The notes: generated from the sequence alone by a model not told the origin. DNA of 64,000 nucleotides from Methylobacterium sp. (GCF_019745455.1 NZ_JAIETD010000052.1:32847-96846), one strand, 5' to 3'; counted from the first letter of the stretch, positions 50,944-60,321 are shown. Numbers and translations: made by a program.

Positions 50944-52101
50944 TCATCGGCGCATCAGGCGAAAACTCGCCCGAACATGCTCCACGAACGTCGCCGGGTT
51001 TTCCATCGCTACGAAGTGCCCTCCCTTCTCCGCCTCGGCGAAGAAGCGGAGATCCGCGAAACGTTTTTCCGCCCAGCGGCGGGACAGGCGTACCTGCTCG
51101 CCGGGGAACATGCTGACGCCGGCGGGCAACGGTACCGGGGCGGCCGGCATGCCCCTTCTCATCTCCTGCGCGGCTTCCCAATAGAAGCGTGCGGAGCTCG
51201 GTCCGGCGTTGGGGAGCCAGTAGAGCATCACGTCGTCGATCAGGTGGTCGAGCGGGATCACCCGTTCAGGTTGGCCACCGCTGTCGGTCACATCCTGGAA
51301 CAAGGCGTAGATCCAGGCCGCCAGGCCCACGGGCGAATCCGCGAGCGCGAAGGCGACCGATTGCGGCCGGGTGCTCTGCACTTTCATGTAGCCTGCATAG
51401 TCGCGCTGGTAGCGCTCCGCGCCGTCCAGCATTCTCCGCTCCTCCGGCGTCGCGTCCGCAACTTCCTCCTCGGTCGGTTGGAACAGCACCATGTTGAGGT
51501 GGATGCCGGCTAGGCCGGGTGCGCGCATATGCGCCAGCACGGTCGTGACGCCGGCCCCCCAGTCGCCACCCTGCGCCATCCAGCGGTTCGCGTAGCCGAG
51601 CCGCCTCATCAGTTCGGCCCAGGCGGACGCCGTACGTCCGACACCCCAGCCGGGTTCGCTCGGCTTTTCGGAGAAGCCGAACCCCGGGAGGGCCGGGATC
51701 ACGAGATGGAACGCGTCGGAGGCGGCGCCGCCATGCGCGACCGGGTCGCTCAAGGGGCCGATCACGTCCCGAAACTCCAGCACCGATCCCGGCCATCCAT
51801 GCGTCAGCAGAAGCGGCGTCGCGTCGGATTCCGGGGATCGGACGTGCAGGAAATGGATGCCGAGGCCGTCTATGACGGTGCGATGGCTGCCCCAACCGTT
51901 GAGCAGCGCCTCCGTCGGCCGCCAGTCGTAGGCGTTCCGCCAGCGCTCGACTAACGCGCCGATGCCATCGGTTCGAGGCCCCTGAGATCCATCCCTCACC
52001 GTGCCGGCATTCGGCCAGCGGGTATGGGCGAGGCGGGACGCCAAGGCGTCCAGCTCGGATTGCGGAATCTGAATCGGGAAAGGAGTGATTGCGTCGCTCA
52101 T
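50944..52101 (-). CDS. Epoxide hydrolase, alpha/beta fold with EHN domain
   Basis: A 385-aa alpha/beta hydrolase. The N-terminal EHN region (PFPIQIPQSELDALASRLAHTRWP, in parts) is typical of microsomal-type epoxide hydrolases. HGWPGSVLEF is the HGWP oxyanion loop, the nucleophile Asp lies in AQGGDWGAGVTT, and the base His is in GGHFVAMENP. It is followed by 21 nt and the NmrA-like gene upstream on the same strand. The pair may be co-regulated by the divergent TetR protein, pointing to a xenobiotic or secondary-metabolite role. Confidence 0.9.
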   Translation of the reverse strand: MSDAITPFPIQIPQSELDALASRLAHTRWPNAGTVRDGSQGPRTDGIGALVERWRNAYDWRPTEALLNGWGSHRTVIDGLGIHFLHVRSPESDATPLLLTHGWPGSVLEFRDVIGPLSDPVAHGGAASDAFHLVIPALPGFGFSEKPSEPGWGVGRTASAWAELMRRLGYANRWMAQGGDWGAGVTTVLAHMRAPGLAGIHLNMVLFQPTEEEVADATPEERRMLDGAERYQRDYAGYMKVQSTRPQSVAFALADSPVGLAAWIYALFQDVTDSGGQPERVIPLDHLIDDVMLYWLPNAGPSSARFYWEAAQEMRRGMPAAPVPLPAGVSMFPGEQVRLSRRWAEKRFADLRFFAEAEKGGHFVAMENPATFVEHVRASFRLMRR

Positions 52102-52122
52102 GGGAATTCCGGATTCCGCGGT

Positions 52123-53028
52123 TCAGACGATGGAGGCCAGGACGGCCTCGGCACGTGTCCAATCGGTCTTGCCGTAGCGATCGTTGTCGAGCGGCGAGAG
52201 CTTGCCGCGCCCGCTCGACATATCGCGGAGGTATTGCATTCCCTGCGAAGCCGGGAACGGGGCGTCGCTCTTGGGCGACAGCGTTCGTACGATGTGGATC
52301 AGGGCGCTCAACCGACCGATCCCACCCGCCCGCAACGGCTTCCATTCCCGGTGATCGAGGCGCGTCATCAGGGCGGAAAGGTCCCGGGGACTAACCTCGT
52401 CGCCCGCGATGCGTAAGAAGCGGGGTGCTACACGATCCAACGCCGCGTCGGCGGTATAGTCCGCGACATCGTCCTTGCTGGTGAAGTCGAAGACCTGGTC
52501 CAAGTCGCCCCAGTAGAGGACACGGCGGATCTTGCGCAGGACGATCGGCGCCTCCCCGGTCAGGAGATCGGCGAAGGCCCCGTTGAGGATTGAAGTGGTC
52601 CGGATCGGAGCGGCATCAACGCGCGCCATGAAGGCGCGGCGCAGGTCCATGTTCCGGTTGTCGCCTGGCCGTGTCAGGGTGAAGTCCAGGGAAAAGTCGG
52701 ACGGGATGAACCGCGGTACCTCCGCGATCACCGCGGCGTCGAGCAAGCGTCCCTGCAGGTCGAGCATGGTCGGCTCCAGTCCATTGAGGGCCGAAACGAC
52801 GCATTCCGCGCCTGAAAGCGCCCGTGCGAGCGCGGCCACGTCGGCGAAATCGACCGGCACGGGCGTCGCGCCGCCGGCACGCAGGACGTCCTGCGTCGCG
52901 GGGGGCGTGCCGTTGCGGATCAGCGTGCGGACGTGGACCCGACGCCGGGCCAGCGCCGCCAGAATGCGACCGCCGAGATCACCCGTCGCCCCCACCAGCG
53001 CGACCGTCCGCCCGGTTACGCCGATCAC
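52123..53028 (-). CDS. NmrA-like NAD(P)-binding reductase
   Basis: A 301-aa atypical short-chain dehydrogenase of the NmrA/isoflavone reductase group. The Rossmann motif VALVGATGDLGGRILAAL is at the N-terminus, RRRVHVRTLIRN follows, then CVVSALNGLEP and RFIPSDFSLDF. GTG 53028 lies 7 nt after GAGG and gives the family's normal start; a TTG at 53163 would add 45 residues with no homology. Upstream of, and probably co-transcribed with, the epoxide hydrolase. Confidence 0.85.
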   Translation of the reverse strand: MIGVTGRTVALVGATGDLGGRILAALARRRVHVRTLIRNGTPPATQDVLRAGGATPVPVDFADVAALARALSGAECVVSALNGLEPTMLDLQGRLLDAAVIAEVPRFIPSDFSLDFTLTRPGDNRNMDLRRAFMARVDAAPIRTTSILNGAFADLLTGEAPIVLRKIRRVLYWGDLDQVFDFTSKDDVADYTADAALDRVAPRFLRIAGDEVSPRDLSALMTRLDHREWKPLRAGGIGRLSALIHIVRTLSPKSDAPFPASQGMQYLRDMSSGRGKLSPLDNDRYGKTDWTRAEAVLASIV

Positions 53029-53175
53029 CGCCGGACCTCGCCGTCGTTGCCCATCGGGTGGCTGGCTGGGGTGGCACGCCCGAAATGCATCACAAGCCGT
53101 GCCGGATCTCGCTGGTTCATCATTTCTTGCAGGATTTTCAGGGGCATGTCCGGCATCACTCAATCCTGATCCATA

Positions 53176-53197
53176 AACTGAACAGAACCGTTCAGTT
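53176..53197. promoter_or_regulatory. Palindromic operator candidate for the TetR regulator
   Basis: AACTGAAC (53176-53183) and GTTCAGTT (53190-53197) form a perfect 8-bp inverted repeat with a 6-nt centre. It lies 33 nt before the TetR gene start and 148 nt before the NmrA gene start. Size and placement fit a TetR dimer site controlling both directions. Confidence 0.6.
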
Positions 53198-53229
53198 CCG
53201 TTGAATGAGGCTTTGGCCTATATGGACCG

Positions 53230-53901
53230 ATGATGCAAGCACCTTCCGATCCGCCCTCTGTTGAGCCCAAGGTCCGTCGTGGACGCGGCGGCCGACCCTC
53301 CGCCGAGCAGTCCGGCGAGGTCGACCGCCGGATCCTTGATGCGGCCACGGGCTTGTTTCTCCGCCTGGGCTTCGACGCCACAAGCTGCGACCAGGTCGTG
53401 GCCCAGGCGGGTGCAGGAAAGGCGAGCCTCTACGCCCGTTACGCCAACAAGGAAGAGCTGTTCGCCGCAGTCGTCAAACGAATGGTGGACCGGACGTTGC
53501 TGCCGTCCAGCGATGTGCCTTGGCACCTGCCCCTTCATGACCGTCTGCACGCGGTCGGAATCAAGTTGCTGTCCCACGCGCTGAGCTTCGAAGCGGTCGC
53601 GCTGATGCGGGTGGTCGTGACGACTGCACACCGAATGCCGGAACTGGCTAGGCTGACCGATCGCATAGGGCGGGATGGCGGGGTGCGCTGCGTCGCCATG
53701 GCGATCGCCGGCGAAGACGCGATGCCTGAAGCGATCGACCGTGCCGCGATGGTGGCCAGCAAGTTCATCGATCTGGTTTTCGTTCCCCACCAGATGCGCG
53801 CATTGATCGGCGACGATCTAGCGAATCTCGAAGCGGAAGCGCCGCGCAGGATCGACGATGCGATCGACCTTCTCGCGAAAGCCGGATGGCTTGCGTCGTA
53901 A
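53230..53901 (+). CDS. TetR/AcrR family transcriptional regulator
   Basis: A 223-aa repressor-type protein. The helix-turn-helix is about residues 45-70: DATSCDQVVAQAGAGKASLYARYANKEELF, in pieces. The C-terminal ligand domain is helical. It is divergent from the NmrA reductase/epoxide hydrolase pair, with a palindrome between, the usual arrangement for local control of a catabolic or detoxification module. The effector is unknown. Confidence 0.9.
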   Translation: MMQAPSDPPSVEPKVRRGRGGRPSAEQSGEVDRRILDAATGLFLRLGFDATSCDQVVAQAGAGKASLYARYANKEELFAAVVKRMVDRTLLPSSDVPWHLPLHDRLHAVGIKLLSHALSFEAVALMRVVVTTAHRMPELARLTDRIGRDGGVRCVAMAIAGEDAMPEAIDRAAMVASKFIDLVFVPHQMRALIGDDLANLEAEAPRRIDDAIDLLAKAGWLAS

Positions 53902-54169
53902 CCGCCCGACGGATTTCCTTTTGCTCCGTCCTGGCTTTCGTCCGATCTATTCCGAGAAAGCCGACGATCCTCAGGAGGGCCGCAATCGCCACTCGCGAGC
54001 CCAACCCTGACCAGCGGCTATCAGCCAACCCAGTCGTCCGCCTGCCCCTCATCAAGTATCCAGAAGCGGACCTTCAGGCCGTCTGCGATCGGTCGGAAGC
54101 CGATCGTCCCAACTGCCAGATTTCACCTATCGAAACCGTCGCCAGTCGCAGCGCGCACAGGACGCACCC

Positions 54170-54649
54170 CTACCCGCCCTTCTTCGCCTTCTTTGGCTTC
54201 GGATCGTAGTCCTTGCCGTCCCAGTTCGCCGCGAAGGCGGCGCTGCCGAGGGCGCGGGTCGAGCGCAGCGTCTTCGTTGCGTTCGGTTTCGGTTCGGCGC
54301 CCGGCGCGGCGGGTCTGGCCACGGGGTTCGTGCCGGCGGCCAGGGACACGAGGTGCCGGCGCGGCCAGTCCGCGGCAGCGGTCTTGAGGTCGGGGTGATT
54401 CTTGTCGAGGCGGGAGACGAGGTTCTTCGCCTCCGCGTCGCTGAGGCCGTCGACGACGAGCGAGAAGCTCTCAGGTCCGAGGCTCCCGCGGATCAGGCGC
54501 AAGCCCGTCACCGACATCGATCTCGCTTTGAGCTGCTTGATGACGAGCGCCCTCCCCGCCTTCGCGATCTCGGCGCCGATATCGGGGAACGCTTCGGGGC
54601 GGGTGGCGATGGCATTGAGAATTGCGAGGCCGTCCACGTCAAGCGCCAC
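54170..54649 (-). CDS. ParA-associated hypothetical protein
   Basis: A 159-aa protein of unknown family. The N-terminal ~75 residues are helical (LAILNAIATRPEAFPDIG, KAGRALVIKQLKARSMS). The C-terminal part is Pro/Ala- and Lys-rich, ending KPKKAKKGG. The start overlaps the ParA gene's 3' end by 11 nt, so it is translated with it. By position it could be the ATPase's cargo adaptor or DNA-binding partner, but no ParB motif is visible. Confidence 0.65.
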   Translation of the reverse strand: MALDVDGLAILNAIATRPEAFPDIGAEIAKAGRALVIKQLKARSMSVTGLRLIRGSLGPESFSLVVDGLSDAEAKNLVSRLDKNHPDLKTAAADWPRRHLVSLAAGTNPVARPAAPGAEPKPNATKTLRSTRALGSAAFAANWDGKDYDPKPKKAKKGG

Positions 54650-55535
54650 GGAGAACTCCCTTCACTTCCTCGACGAGGGGAATGAGGATGCCAGAGACGT
54701 GGGGGCCGTACTTGCCGGAAAAGGTCGGCGTCGCCTCCCGGGGCATCAGCGCCTCCGATAGGGCCGCCGCCTGCGGGATCCGCGTGCGCAGGAGAACGAA
54801 GCCGGCATCCGCAGCCGACGCCTCCGCTTCGAGCCGCAGCATCGTGCTCTGATGCTGGCGGACCTGCTGCTGGTAGCGCGTCACCAGCACATGCGGCAGG
54901 CGCTTGGGTGCGATGGGGCCCCGCCGCTTGGGGCTGGACCGCCAGATCGTCTGGACGAAGGCGTCGAGGCCATAAGTCGAGAGATAATCCGGGATGGAGG
55001 TGACAAGGACGAGGTCGGCGGCGCGTACCGCGATCTCGGTCATCGGCGAGATGCCGGGCGCACAATCGAACAGAATGTAGTCGTAGGTCGCAGCGAGCGG
55101 CACGATGTCGTCGTGGAACATCCTCAGGAGTTGCTCCTCGATCGCGTGCATCGAGAATTTCTTGCCGGTGAGCTCGTAGATGAGTTCGCGCTCGACAAGG
55201 CGAAGATACGGTCCCGCCGGCAGCAACGACAAGGCGAGAGGCGCGCCCCGATGCGTCGTCAGGCTGACATTGCCGCGGATGCGCGGCGCCAGGATCGGCT
55301 TCTCGCCGCGTATGAGCTTGAGGGCAAGATAGGCCTCGAGCGTGCGCCCCTTGGCGATCATCTCGCCGAGGATCTCCTCGCCGGCGAGGCAGACCGAAAC
55401 GCTCGCCTGCGGGTCGAGATCGGCCACGAGCACATGCGCTCCGTCGGCTGCGAGGGCCTCGGCAAGCATGACCACGGTCGTCGTCTTGCCGACGCCGCCC
55501 TTCATGTTGGCGACCGCGATGAGCTTGCCGGTCAT
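54639..55535 (-). CDS. Orphan ParA/MinD-family ATPase
   Basis: A 298-aa P-loop ATPase. The deviant Walker A motif is KGGVGKTTTV, followed by Walker A' VLVADLDPQASVS, and Walker B in YILFDCAPGISPMTEIA. The long insert and lack of an adjacent parB separate it from the chromosomal ParAB. It may position a protein cargo (like PpfA or ParC-type chemoreceptor-placing ATPases). ATG 55535 follows AAGGCGG. Coupled to the 159-aa gene downstream. Confidence 0.88.
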   Translation of the reverse strand: MTGKLIAVANMKGGVGKTTTVVMLAEALAADGAHVLVADLDPQASVSVCLAGEEILGEMIAKGRTLEAYLALKLIRGEKPILAPRIRGNVSLTTHRGAPLALSLLPAGPYLRLVERELIYELTGKKFSMHAIEEQLLRMFHDDIVPLAATYDYILFDCAPGISPMTEIAVRAADLVLVTSIPDYLSTYGLDAFVQTIWRSSPKRRGPIAPKRLPHVLVTRYQQQVRQHQSTMLRLEAEASAADAGFVLLRTRIPQAAALSEALMPREATPTFSGKYGPHVSGILIPLVEEVKGVLRGA

Positions 55536-55906
55536 GCGGCCGCCTTCTGCCGAAATTCGGCACATCAAGCGTCACCGGCTGCGTTCAACGTCGCCTTCAA
55601 ACACCCATTCGCTTGCGATCGAGCCGCCGGCTGGCGCTCCAATCTTCTGATCGGGTGCTCGCCGCTCAAAGCCAAGGCCTCGCGATGGATGTTGCACGCG
55701 CGATCCTCCAGCAGGCCTGCCGAGATCCGTTTCCGAAGTGGGCTCGGATCGGCATGAAGGGTCATAGCGCGGCAAGAGCGATTCTTCGTTGTCCGCGCGA
55801 ACCGCAGATGAGGCCGCCGGTTGCTGAATAGCTTAGCCTTATTGGGCGCTCCTGCCAGAGGGAAAACGAAGCGCGTGTGTGGAATCGTCGTCCCTGTCGC
55901 AGATGA
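55536..55906. other. Gap with no convincing gene
   Basis: About 370 nt upstream of the ParA gene. Two open frames on the minus strand (about 65 aa each) overlap each other here, and neither shows a recognisable motif or ribosome site. The region presumably carries the ParA promoter. Confidence 0.4.
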
Positions 55907-56602
55907 TCAGCCGTCACGTCGCGCGCAACGAATATAGGCCGAGGCTCCCTTCGCGCTCGCCCAGGTGAGGCGGTCGCCGTCGACGGTGAGCCGGACCTGC
56001 GACAGCCAGCGCCGGCCGCGATCGCTGCAATCGGCCGCCATGGTCCAAGTATTGCCCGCGCGGCGGCTGTCGCGAAAGCTGCAGATCGTCCGGCCCGCCT
56101 TGGCACCGGTGAGGGTAATCTTGGCCGGAATGTAGCCCTTTCGCCGCGAGGGTGCCTGACAGGCCGCCTGGGTCGGGCCCCATAAGCCTACGAATTCCGG
56201 GCGATTCACCTCTGGCACGGACGCGCCGCCCGTCGTGGACTGGGGAACCGCTTCGGGAAGCGGCGGAGCGGCAGCGCGAGACGCCGGCACGGCGTCGGTG
56301 GTCGTGGGTTCCGGGGAGATCGATGCGGCCGCCTCGGCGCGGGAAATGAGATCGGCCGGAGCCTGTGCGGGGATCGGCAGCATCATGAGGGCGCTCTGGG
56401 CGAGGCGCGCCTCGGCCTCGACCGTATCGCCATGCCGATAAGGCCGCTGCAAGCTGTCGTCCGAAAGGTAGACGGCTGTATATCCGAAGAAGATGCCCCA
56501 GCCGATCGCGAGCAGAACCGGGATGACGAGCCAGCGGAGAGAGCGACCGCCTGCATCATCGACGAGCGCAGGGTCGAACACTCCTTCGAATCCCTGCGCC
56601 AT
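55907..56602 (-). CDS. Single-pass membrane protein with Cys-containing C-domain
   Basis: A 231-aa protein, no family recognised. TM helix at about 24-44 (WLVIPVLLAIGWGIFFGYTAV). The middle (about 60-135) is Pro/Ala/Ser/Thr-rich, likely a periplasmic linker. The C-terminal ~95 residues form a beta-rich domain starting FVGLWGPTQAACQA with four cysteines (in CQAP, TICSF, DCSD and RCARR), probably disulphide-bonded. The 'GLWG' start resembles small lipocalin-like stress domains. Confidence 0.6.
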   Translation of the reverse strand: MAQGFEGVFDPALVDDAGGRSLRWLVIPVLLAIGWGIFFGYTAVYLSDDSLQRPYRHGDTVEAEARLAQSALMMLPIPAQAPADLISRAEAAASISPEPTTTDAVPASRAAAPPLPEAVPQSTTGGASVPEVNRPEFVGLWGPTQAACQAPSRRKGYIPAKITLTGAKAGRTICSFRDSRRAGNTWTMAADCSDRGRRWLSQVRLTVDGDRLTWASAKGASAYIRCARRDG

Positions 56603-56744
56603 TGCCCCAGCCCCCTGTTCATAATTTATAAACCAGGATCTGGAACCCTGTGAAGCGACTTTGAGACCACACTCCAGACAAGTTCAAGCGGATCGCAGGT
56701 GGCGCGACGATTGAAACCACGCCGATTAAAGCAGCCCTCGCAGT

Positions 56745-57377
56745 TCAGCGGCCAAAAATTCCCTTGAGGAATTGTGCAGTGCGATTGCGCTTCTTCTTGC
56801 GCTCCAGCTCGGCAGCGTCCTTCACCCAGGCCACCTGGACGACGCGGCGCTCGCCCTCGAACGGCTCGTGGCCGTGCCAGGAATTGTCGGCTCGCAAGAA
56901 GGCGAACATGGTGCCCATGGTGGGCGGCACCTCGACGGCGAAGGGAGAGTAATTCTTGCCATCGTAGAGGACGCGAAGCCGCCCCGCGGCAGGCGCGTCC
57001 CAGGCGTCGTTCATATAAACGAGCAACGTCAGAACCTTGGACGGCCCGTCCGTATGGATCGAGCCGTACTTGAGCTGCGAGCGCTTCATGATCGTGGTGA
57101 GGCGCGGGCACGAGACGAGGTCCACGCCGAACTTTTCGCCCAGGATGGCCGAGAACGCGTCGCTCTCGAGTTCCTCGATCAGATCGCGAAATCGTCCCTT
57201 CAGGGCGACTTCGTCGACGGTGAGATAGCCGGGCTTGGCGATCGCCGGGAAATCCTGGCGGATCTCGTCCACGGCCTCAGGCTTAAGCACGTCGGTGCCC
57301 AGGCAGAAGCTGTAGGGCTCACGCGATACGGGCGCCGCACGCACCGCATCCAAGTTGAGGATCGAAGCACTGGCCAT
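56745..57377 (-). CDS. 2-oxoglutarate/Fe(II)-dependent oxygenase
   Basis: A 210-aa oxygenase with a prolyl-4-hydroxylase-like double-stranded helix. The iron ligands are His108-x-Asp110 (YGSIHTDGPSK) and His168 or His170 (NSWHGHEPF); Arg177/178 (GERRVVQV) binds 2-oxoglutarate. The C-terminal tail is basic (KKKRNRTAQFLKGIFGR). ATG 57377 follows AAAGAGAAAG. Homologues are often next to sugar or polysaccharide genes. Substrate unknown. Confidence 0.85.
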   Translation of the reverse strand: MASASILNLDAVRAAPVSREPYSFCLGTDVLKPEAVDEIRQDFPAIAKPGYLTVDEVALKGRFRDLIEELESDAFSAILGEKFGVDLVSCPRLTTIMKRSQLKYGSIHTDGPSKVLTLLVYMNDAWDAPAAGRLRVLYDGKNYSPFAVEVPPTMGTMFAFLRADNSWHGHEPFEGERRVVQVAWVKDAAELERKKKRNRTAQFLKGIFGR

Positions 57378-57669
57378 GGCGACTTTCTCTTTCCGTCGGA
57401 AATACGGCGTCGAAGAGAACGGCGCCGACAAGTTCGAGGTTCGGCCGTCTCCGGCCAGCTAGCCTTGCGGCATAGAGCCGGCGATTGCGGCGAGCCGGCG
57501 GCATTAAAGGTGATTGATCGACGGGATGGCCATTCGACGAACGGTTCCGATGCCGAACCGGAATGATCGGCCTTTCTGCCGAGCCATTCCACAGGCGAGC
57601 CCTTTCCGCAGGCGGCGGAAACTGCCATGCTTGGATCTGTCGATAACAGAAGCATCGCAAAAGTCCCCT

Positions 57670-57972
57670 GTGTTGAGCCGGATCGTCCTCGCGCTGATCG
57701 TCTGCGCTGCCGTCGTCGCGCCGGCATTCTCACAGCCCGTCCAGCCGATTCAGCGAATGGCTTGTGCCGACGCGATGGCCCTCGTGAGAAAGAGCGGCGC
57801 GATCCTGCTGAATGCCGGCGGGCCGGCGCTCGAGCGTTTCGTGAAGGACCGCAGCTTCTGCGAGAGCAGCGAGATCGCCGAGCTTCGCTTCCTGCAGACG
57901 CGCGACAACCCGGAATGCCCGGTCGGCTATCGCTGCCGCGAGCTCGGCATCAACGACTGGGATTGGCAGTAG
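57670..57972 (+). CDS. Small secreted protein, 100 aa
   Basis: GTG 57670 begins a clear signal peptide (LSRIVLALIVCAAVVAPAFS) with likely cleavage after AFS. The mature ~78-residue protein carries four Cys (ACADAM, SFCESS, NPECPVGYRC), probably two disulphides, and ends NDWDWQ. No named family, but the pattern recurs in small exported alphaproteobacterial proteins. A longer open frame reaches 57514, but its N-terminal part has no signal peptide. Confidence 0.65.
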   Translation: MLSRIVLALIVCAAVVAPAFSQPVQPIQRMACADAMALVRKSGAILLNAGGPALERFVKDRSFCESSEIAELRFLQTRDNPECPVGYRCRELGINDWDWQ

Positions 57973-58167
57973 CGATCCCGCCCTCGGTACCGTGGCTGAA
58001 TTCAGCAAGGCCCGAACCCATCGATCACCTGCGTCAACACCGCAGTCCTTCGGCACTGGCGGGTGCCACGATCTCGCCATCTCTCATGGTCACTGCGGCG
58101 GAGGATGGCGGCATGCGATGGCGCTCTCCCAAAAGCCACCGACAAGAGCCACCGATAGGAGACGCGC

Positions 58168-60282
58168 ATGGCCGTGTTGAGGACGGGCCTCGGCCTGCAG
58201 GGCGCCCTGACGGCGGTGTTCGCGCTCGTCCTGCTGCTCACCCCAGGCGCGCTCTCCCCGCCGCTCTACGTGACCCTGAGTGGCCTTGCCATGGCTGGCA
58301 TCCTGTTCGCTTCCAGGCAGCTATCGTCGTTCCTCAAGATCTTCGTGGCGATGTACGGGATCGGCTACGTTGTGCTCGCAGGCGCGCAGCAGCTCGCGGG
58401 ACTCGGGGTCCTTCCCGCGACAATCGCGGCCCTGCTGCCGCCCCCCTTCGCAGCCACCGGTGCCGTCGTCTTCGCAGCGATCGTGTTCGGGATCTCCCAT
58501 CTCGAACCGATCCGCGCGATCACGCTGATTGCCGACCCCTTCTTCTCCACCCGCGACAAGCCGACCGACGAGATCGGACCGTTCCGGTTCTTCGGCAACA
58601 CCGAGGGCAAGGTCGGGCAGCGGCTCGTCGCCCTCTCCATCTTCATCACCTTCGCCCAGGTCGCACTGCAGCTGCGTCTGAACTTCTGGTACCGCGATCT
58701 CTTCAATGCCTTGCAGGAGTACAATGCCGAGGCGTTTTGGTACCAGTTGATCTTCATCTTCGGTCCGCTGGCGACGATCTGGGTCGTCATCGGGATGTTC
58801 GACACTTTTGTCGACGCATCCCTCGAGATCCGCTGGCGGACCTGGCTGACGCGCAGCCTCTACGAGCGCTGGCTCGATGCCGGCGTCCATTACCGCATCC
58901 CCTTCACCGACGAGGTCGCCGACAACCCGGATCAGCGCATTCAGGCCGATGTCAGGCTCTTCATCCAGCAGACCATGGTGCTGTCGATCCGCCTTCTCTC
59001 CCAGGCGGCGACGCTGGTTTCGTTCATGGTGATCCTTTGGAGCCTGTCGCGGGACTTCGCCCTACCGTTTACCGATACGGTGGTCCCCGGCTTCCTCGTT
59101 TGGCTCGTCATCGGTTACGCGGTCGTCGGCACGTGGCTGACGCACCTCATCGGGCGTCCCCTGATCGGCCTCGACTTCAGGCAGGAGAAGGTCGAAGCGG
59201 ATTTCCGCTTCTCCCTGGCGCGCTCGCGCATCTACTCGGAGCAGATCGCCCTGTTGCGCGGCGAGCGGGCGGAGTCCGTGCGCTTACGCAGCCTGTTCGG
59301 CGAAATCATCGGCAATTACGTCGACATCATCTACCGGCGGATCAAGCTCGGCAGCTTCACGCTGACCTATAGCCAGATCAGCGTGGTCTTCCCCTACATC
59401 CTCGCGGCGCCCGCCTACTTCACGAAGAAGATCACCCTCGGCCAATTCCAGCAGACGGCCGGAGCCTTCGCCAATGTCCAGTCCTCACTATCCTTCTTCA
59501 TCTCGTCCTACACCACCATCGCGGCCTACCGAGCCAACACCAACCGCCTGACCTCGTTCAAGCGGGCGATGACCAAGGCCGAGGCGCTGAATGGTGCCGG
59601 CTACGGTCTCGTCCAGGGCAACGAGACAAAGGCGGACGTCACCGCCGCCGGCCTAGCTCTCGCTCTGCCCGACGGCCGCGAGATCGTCGCCGCCGAGCGT
59701 CTGGCTCTCGCCAAGGGCGCGGCGACGCTGGTGACTGGTCCTTCGGGCTCCGGCAAGTCGACCCTGTTCCGGGCGATCGCCGGGATCTGGCCTTTCGGCA
59801 AGGGCCGCATCGACGTGCCGCCTGGCCAATCGGCCCTGGTGCTGCCGCAGCGGCCCTACATTCCGCTCGGCACGCTACGCGGCGCGGTGGTCTATCCCAA
59901 CACCACCGACCAGTTCTCCGACGAAGCGATCCGCGAGGCGCTCATCGCCACGCAGTTGCCGCAGCTCGCCGACCGGCTCGACGAGGTCGACGTGTGGGAT
60001 CAGCGCCTCTCGGGCGGCGAGCAGCAGCGCCTCGCCATCGCCAGGGCGGTGCTGGCAAAGCCCGAATGGCTCTTCCTCGACGAATCGACGGCAGCCCTCG
60101 ACGAGCCGAGCGAAGCGGCGATCTACCGGATGCTGCGCGAGCGCCTGCCGGGCACGACCATCGTGTCGATCGGGCACCGCTCGACGCTGCACGAGTTCCA
60201 CGACCGCCGCCTCGACATGCAGGCTGCCAATGACGGCCGCTTCGTACCCAGGGATGTCCCGAAACCCGTCGCCGCCGAGTAG
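58168..60282 (+). CDS. SbmA/BacA-like ABC transporter, fused permease-ATPase
   Basis: A 704-aa inner-membrane transporter with an N-terminal extension of about four helices (1-110) before the ABC_membrane_2 domain (about 150-460; NFWYRDLFNALQEYN and LTRSLYERWLDAGVHYRIP). The ATPase has Walker A GPSGSGKST (524-532), signature LSGGEQQRLAIARA (about 613) and Walker B WLFLDESTAALDEP (about 635). The family (YddA, BacA-related) handles peptides or very-long-chain lipids. AGGAG precedes ATG 58168 by 7 nt. Confidence 0.92.
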   Translation: MAVLRTGLGLQGALTAVFALVLLLTPGALSPPLYVTLSGLAMAGILFASRQLSSFLKIFVAMYGIGYVVLAGAQQLAGLGVLPATIAALLPPPFAATGAVVFAAIVFGISHLEPIRAITLIADPFFSTRDKPTDEIGPFRFFGNTEGKVGQRLVALSIFITFAQVALQLRLNFWYRDLFNALQEYNAEAFWYQLIFIFGPLATIWVVIGMFDTFVDASLEIRWRTWLTRSLYERWLDAGVHYRIPFTDEVADNPDQRIQADVRLFIQQTMVLSIRLLSQAATLVSFMVILWSLSRDFALPFTDTVVPGFLVWLVIGYAVVGTWLTHLIGRPLIGLDFRQEKVEADFRFSLARSRIYSEQIALLRGERAESVRLRSLFGEIIGNYVDIIYRRIKLGSFTLTYSQISVVFPYILAAPAYFTKKITLGQFQQTAGAFANVQSSLSFFISSYTTIAAYRANTNRLTSFKRAMTKAEALNGAGYGLVQGNETKADVTAAGLALALPDGREIVAAERLALAKGAATLVTGPSGSGKSTLFRAIAGIWPFGKGRIDVPPGQSALVLPQRPYIPLGTLRGAVVYPNTTDQFSDEAIREALIATQLPQLADRLDEVDVWDQRLSGGEQQRLAIARAVLAKPEWLFLDESTAALDEPSEAAIYRMLRERLPGTTIVSIGHRSTLHEFHDRRLDMQAANDGRFVPRDVPKPVAAE

Positions 60283-60285
60283 AGC

Positions 60286-60321
60286 CTCAGCGCAAGAAAC
60301 TCAGCGCAAGAAACTCAGCGC
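60286..60321. repeat. 14-bp tandem repeat at the LrgB stop codon
   Basis: CTCAGCGCAAGAAA occurs at 60286-60299 and 60300-60313, with an 8-nt partial third copy. One unit encodes the last codons (FLR, stop) of LrgB on the minus strand, so the repeat duplicates the C-terminus beyond the stop. Confidence 0.85.

Noticed and set aside
53886..54209. 107-residue plus-strand frame after the TetR gene
   Set aside because: Overlaps the TetR 3' end and the small ParA-associated gene; composition is not protein-like.
55565..55775. Two overlapping 65-residue minus-strand frames upstream of the ParA gene
   Set aside because: Mutually exclusive, no ribosome site, no motif.
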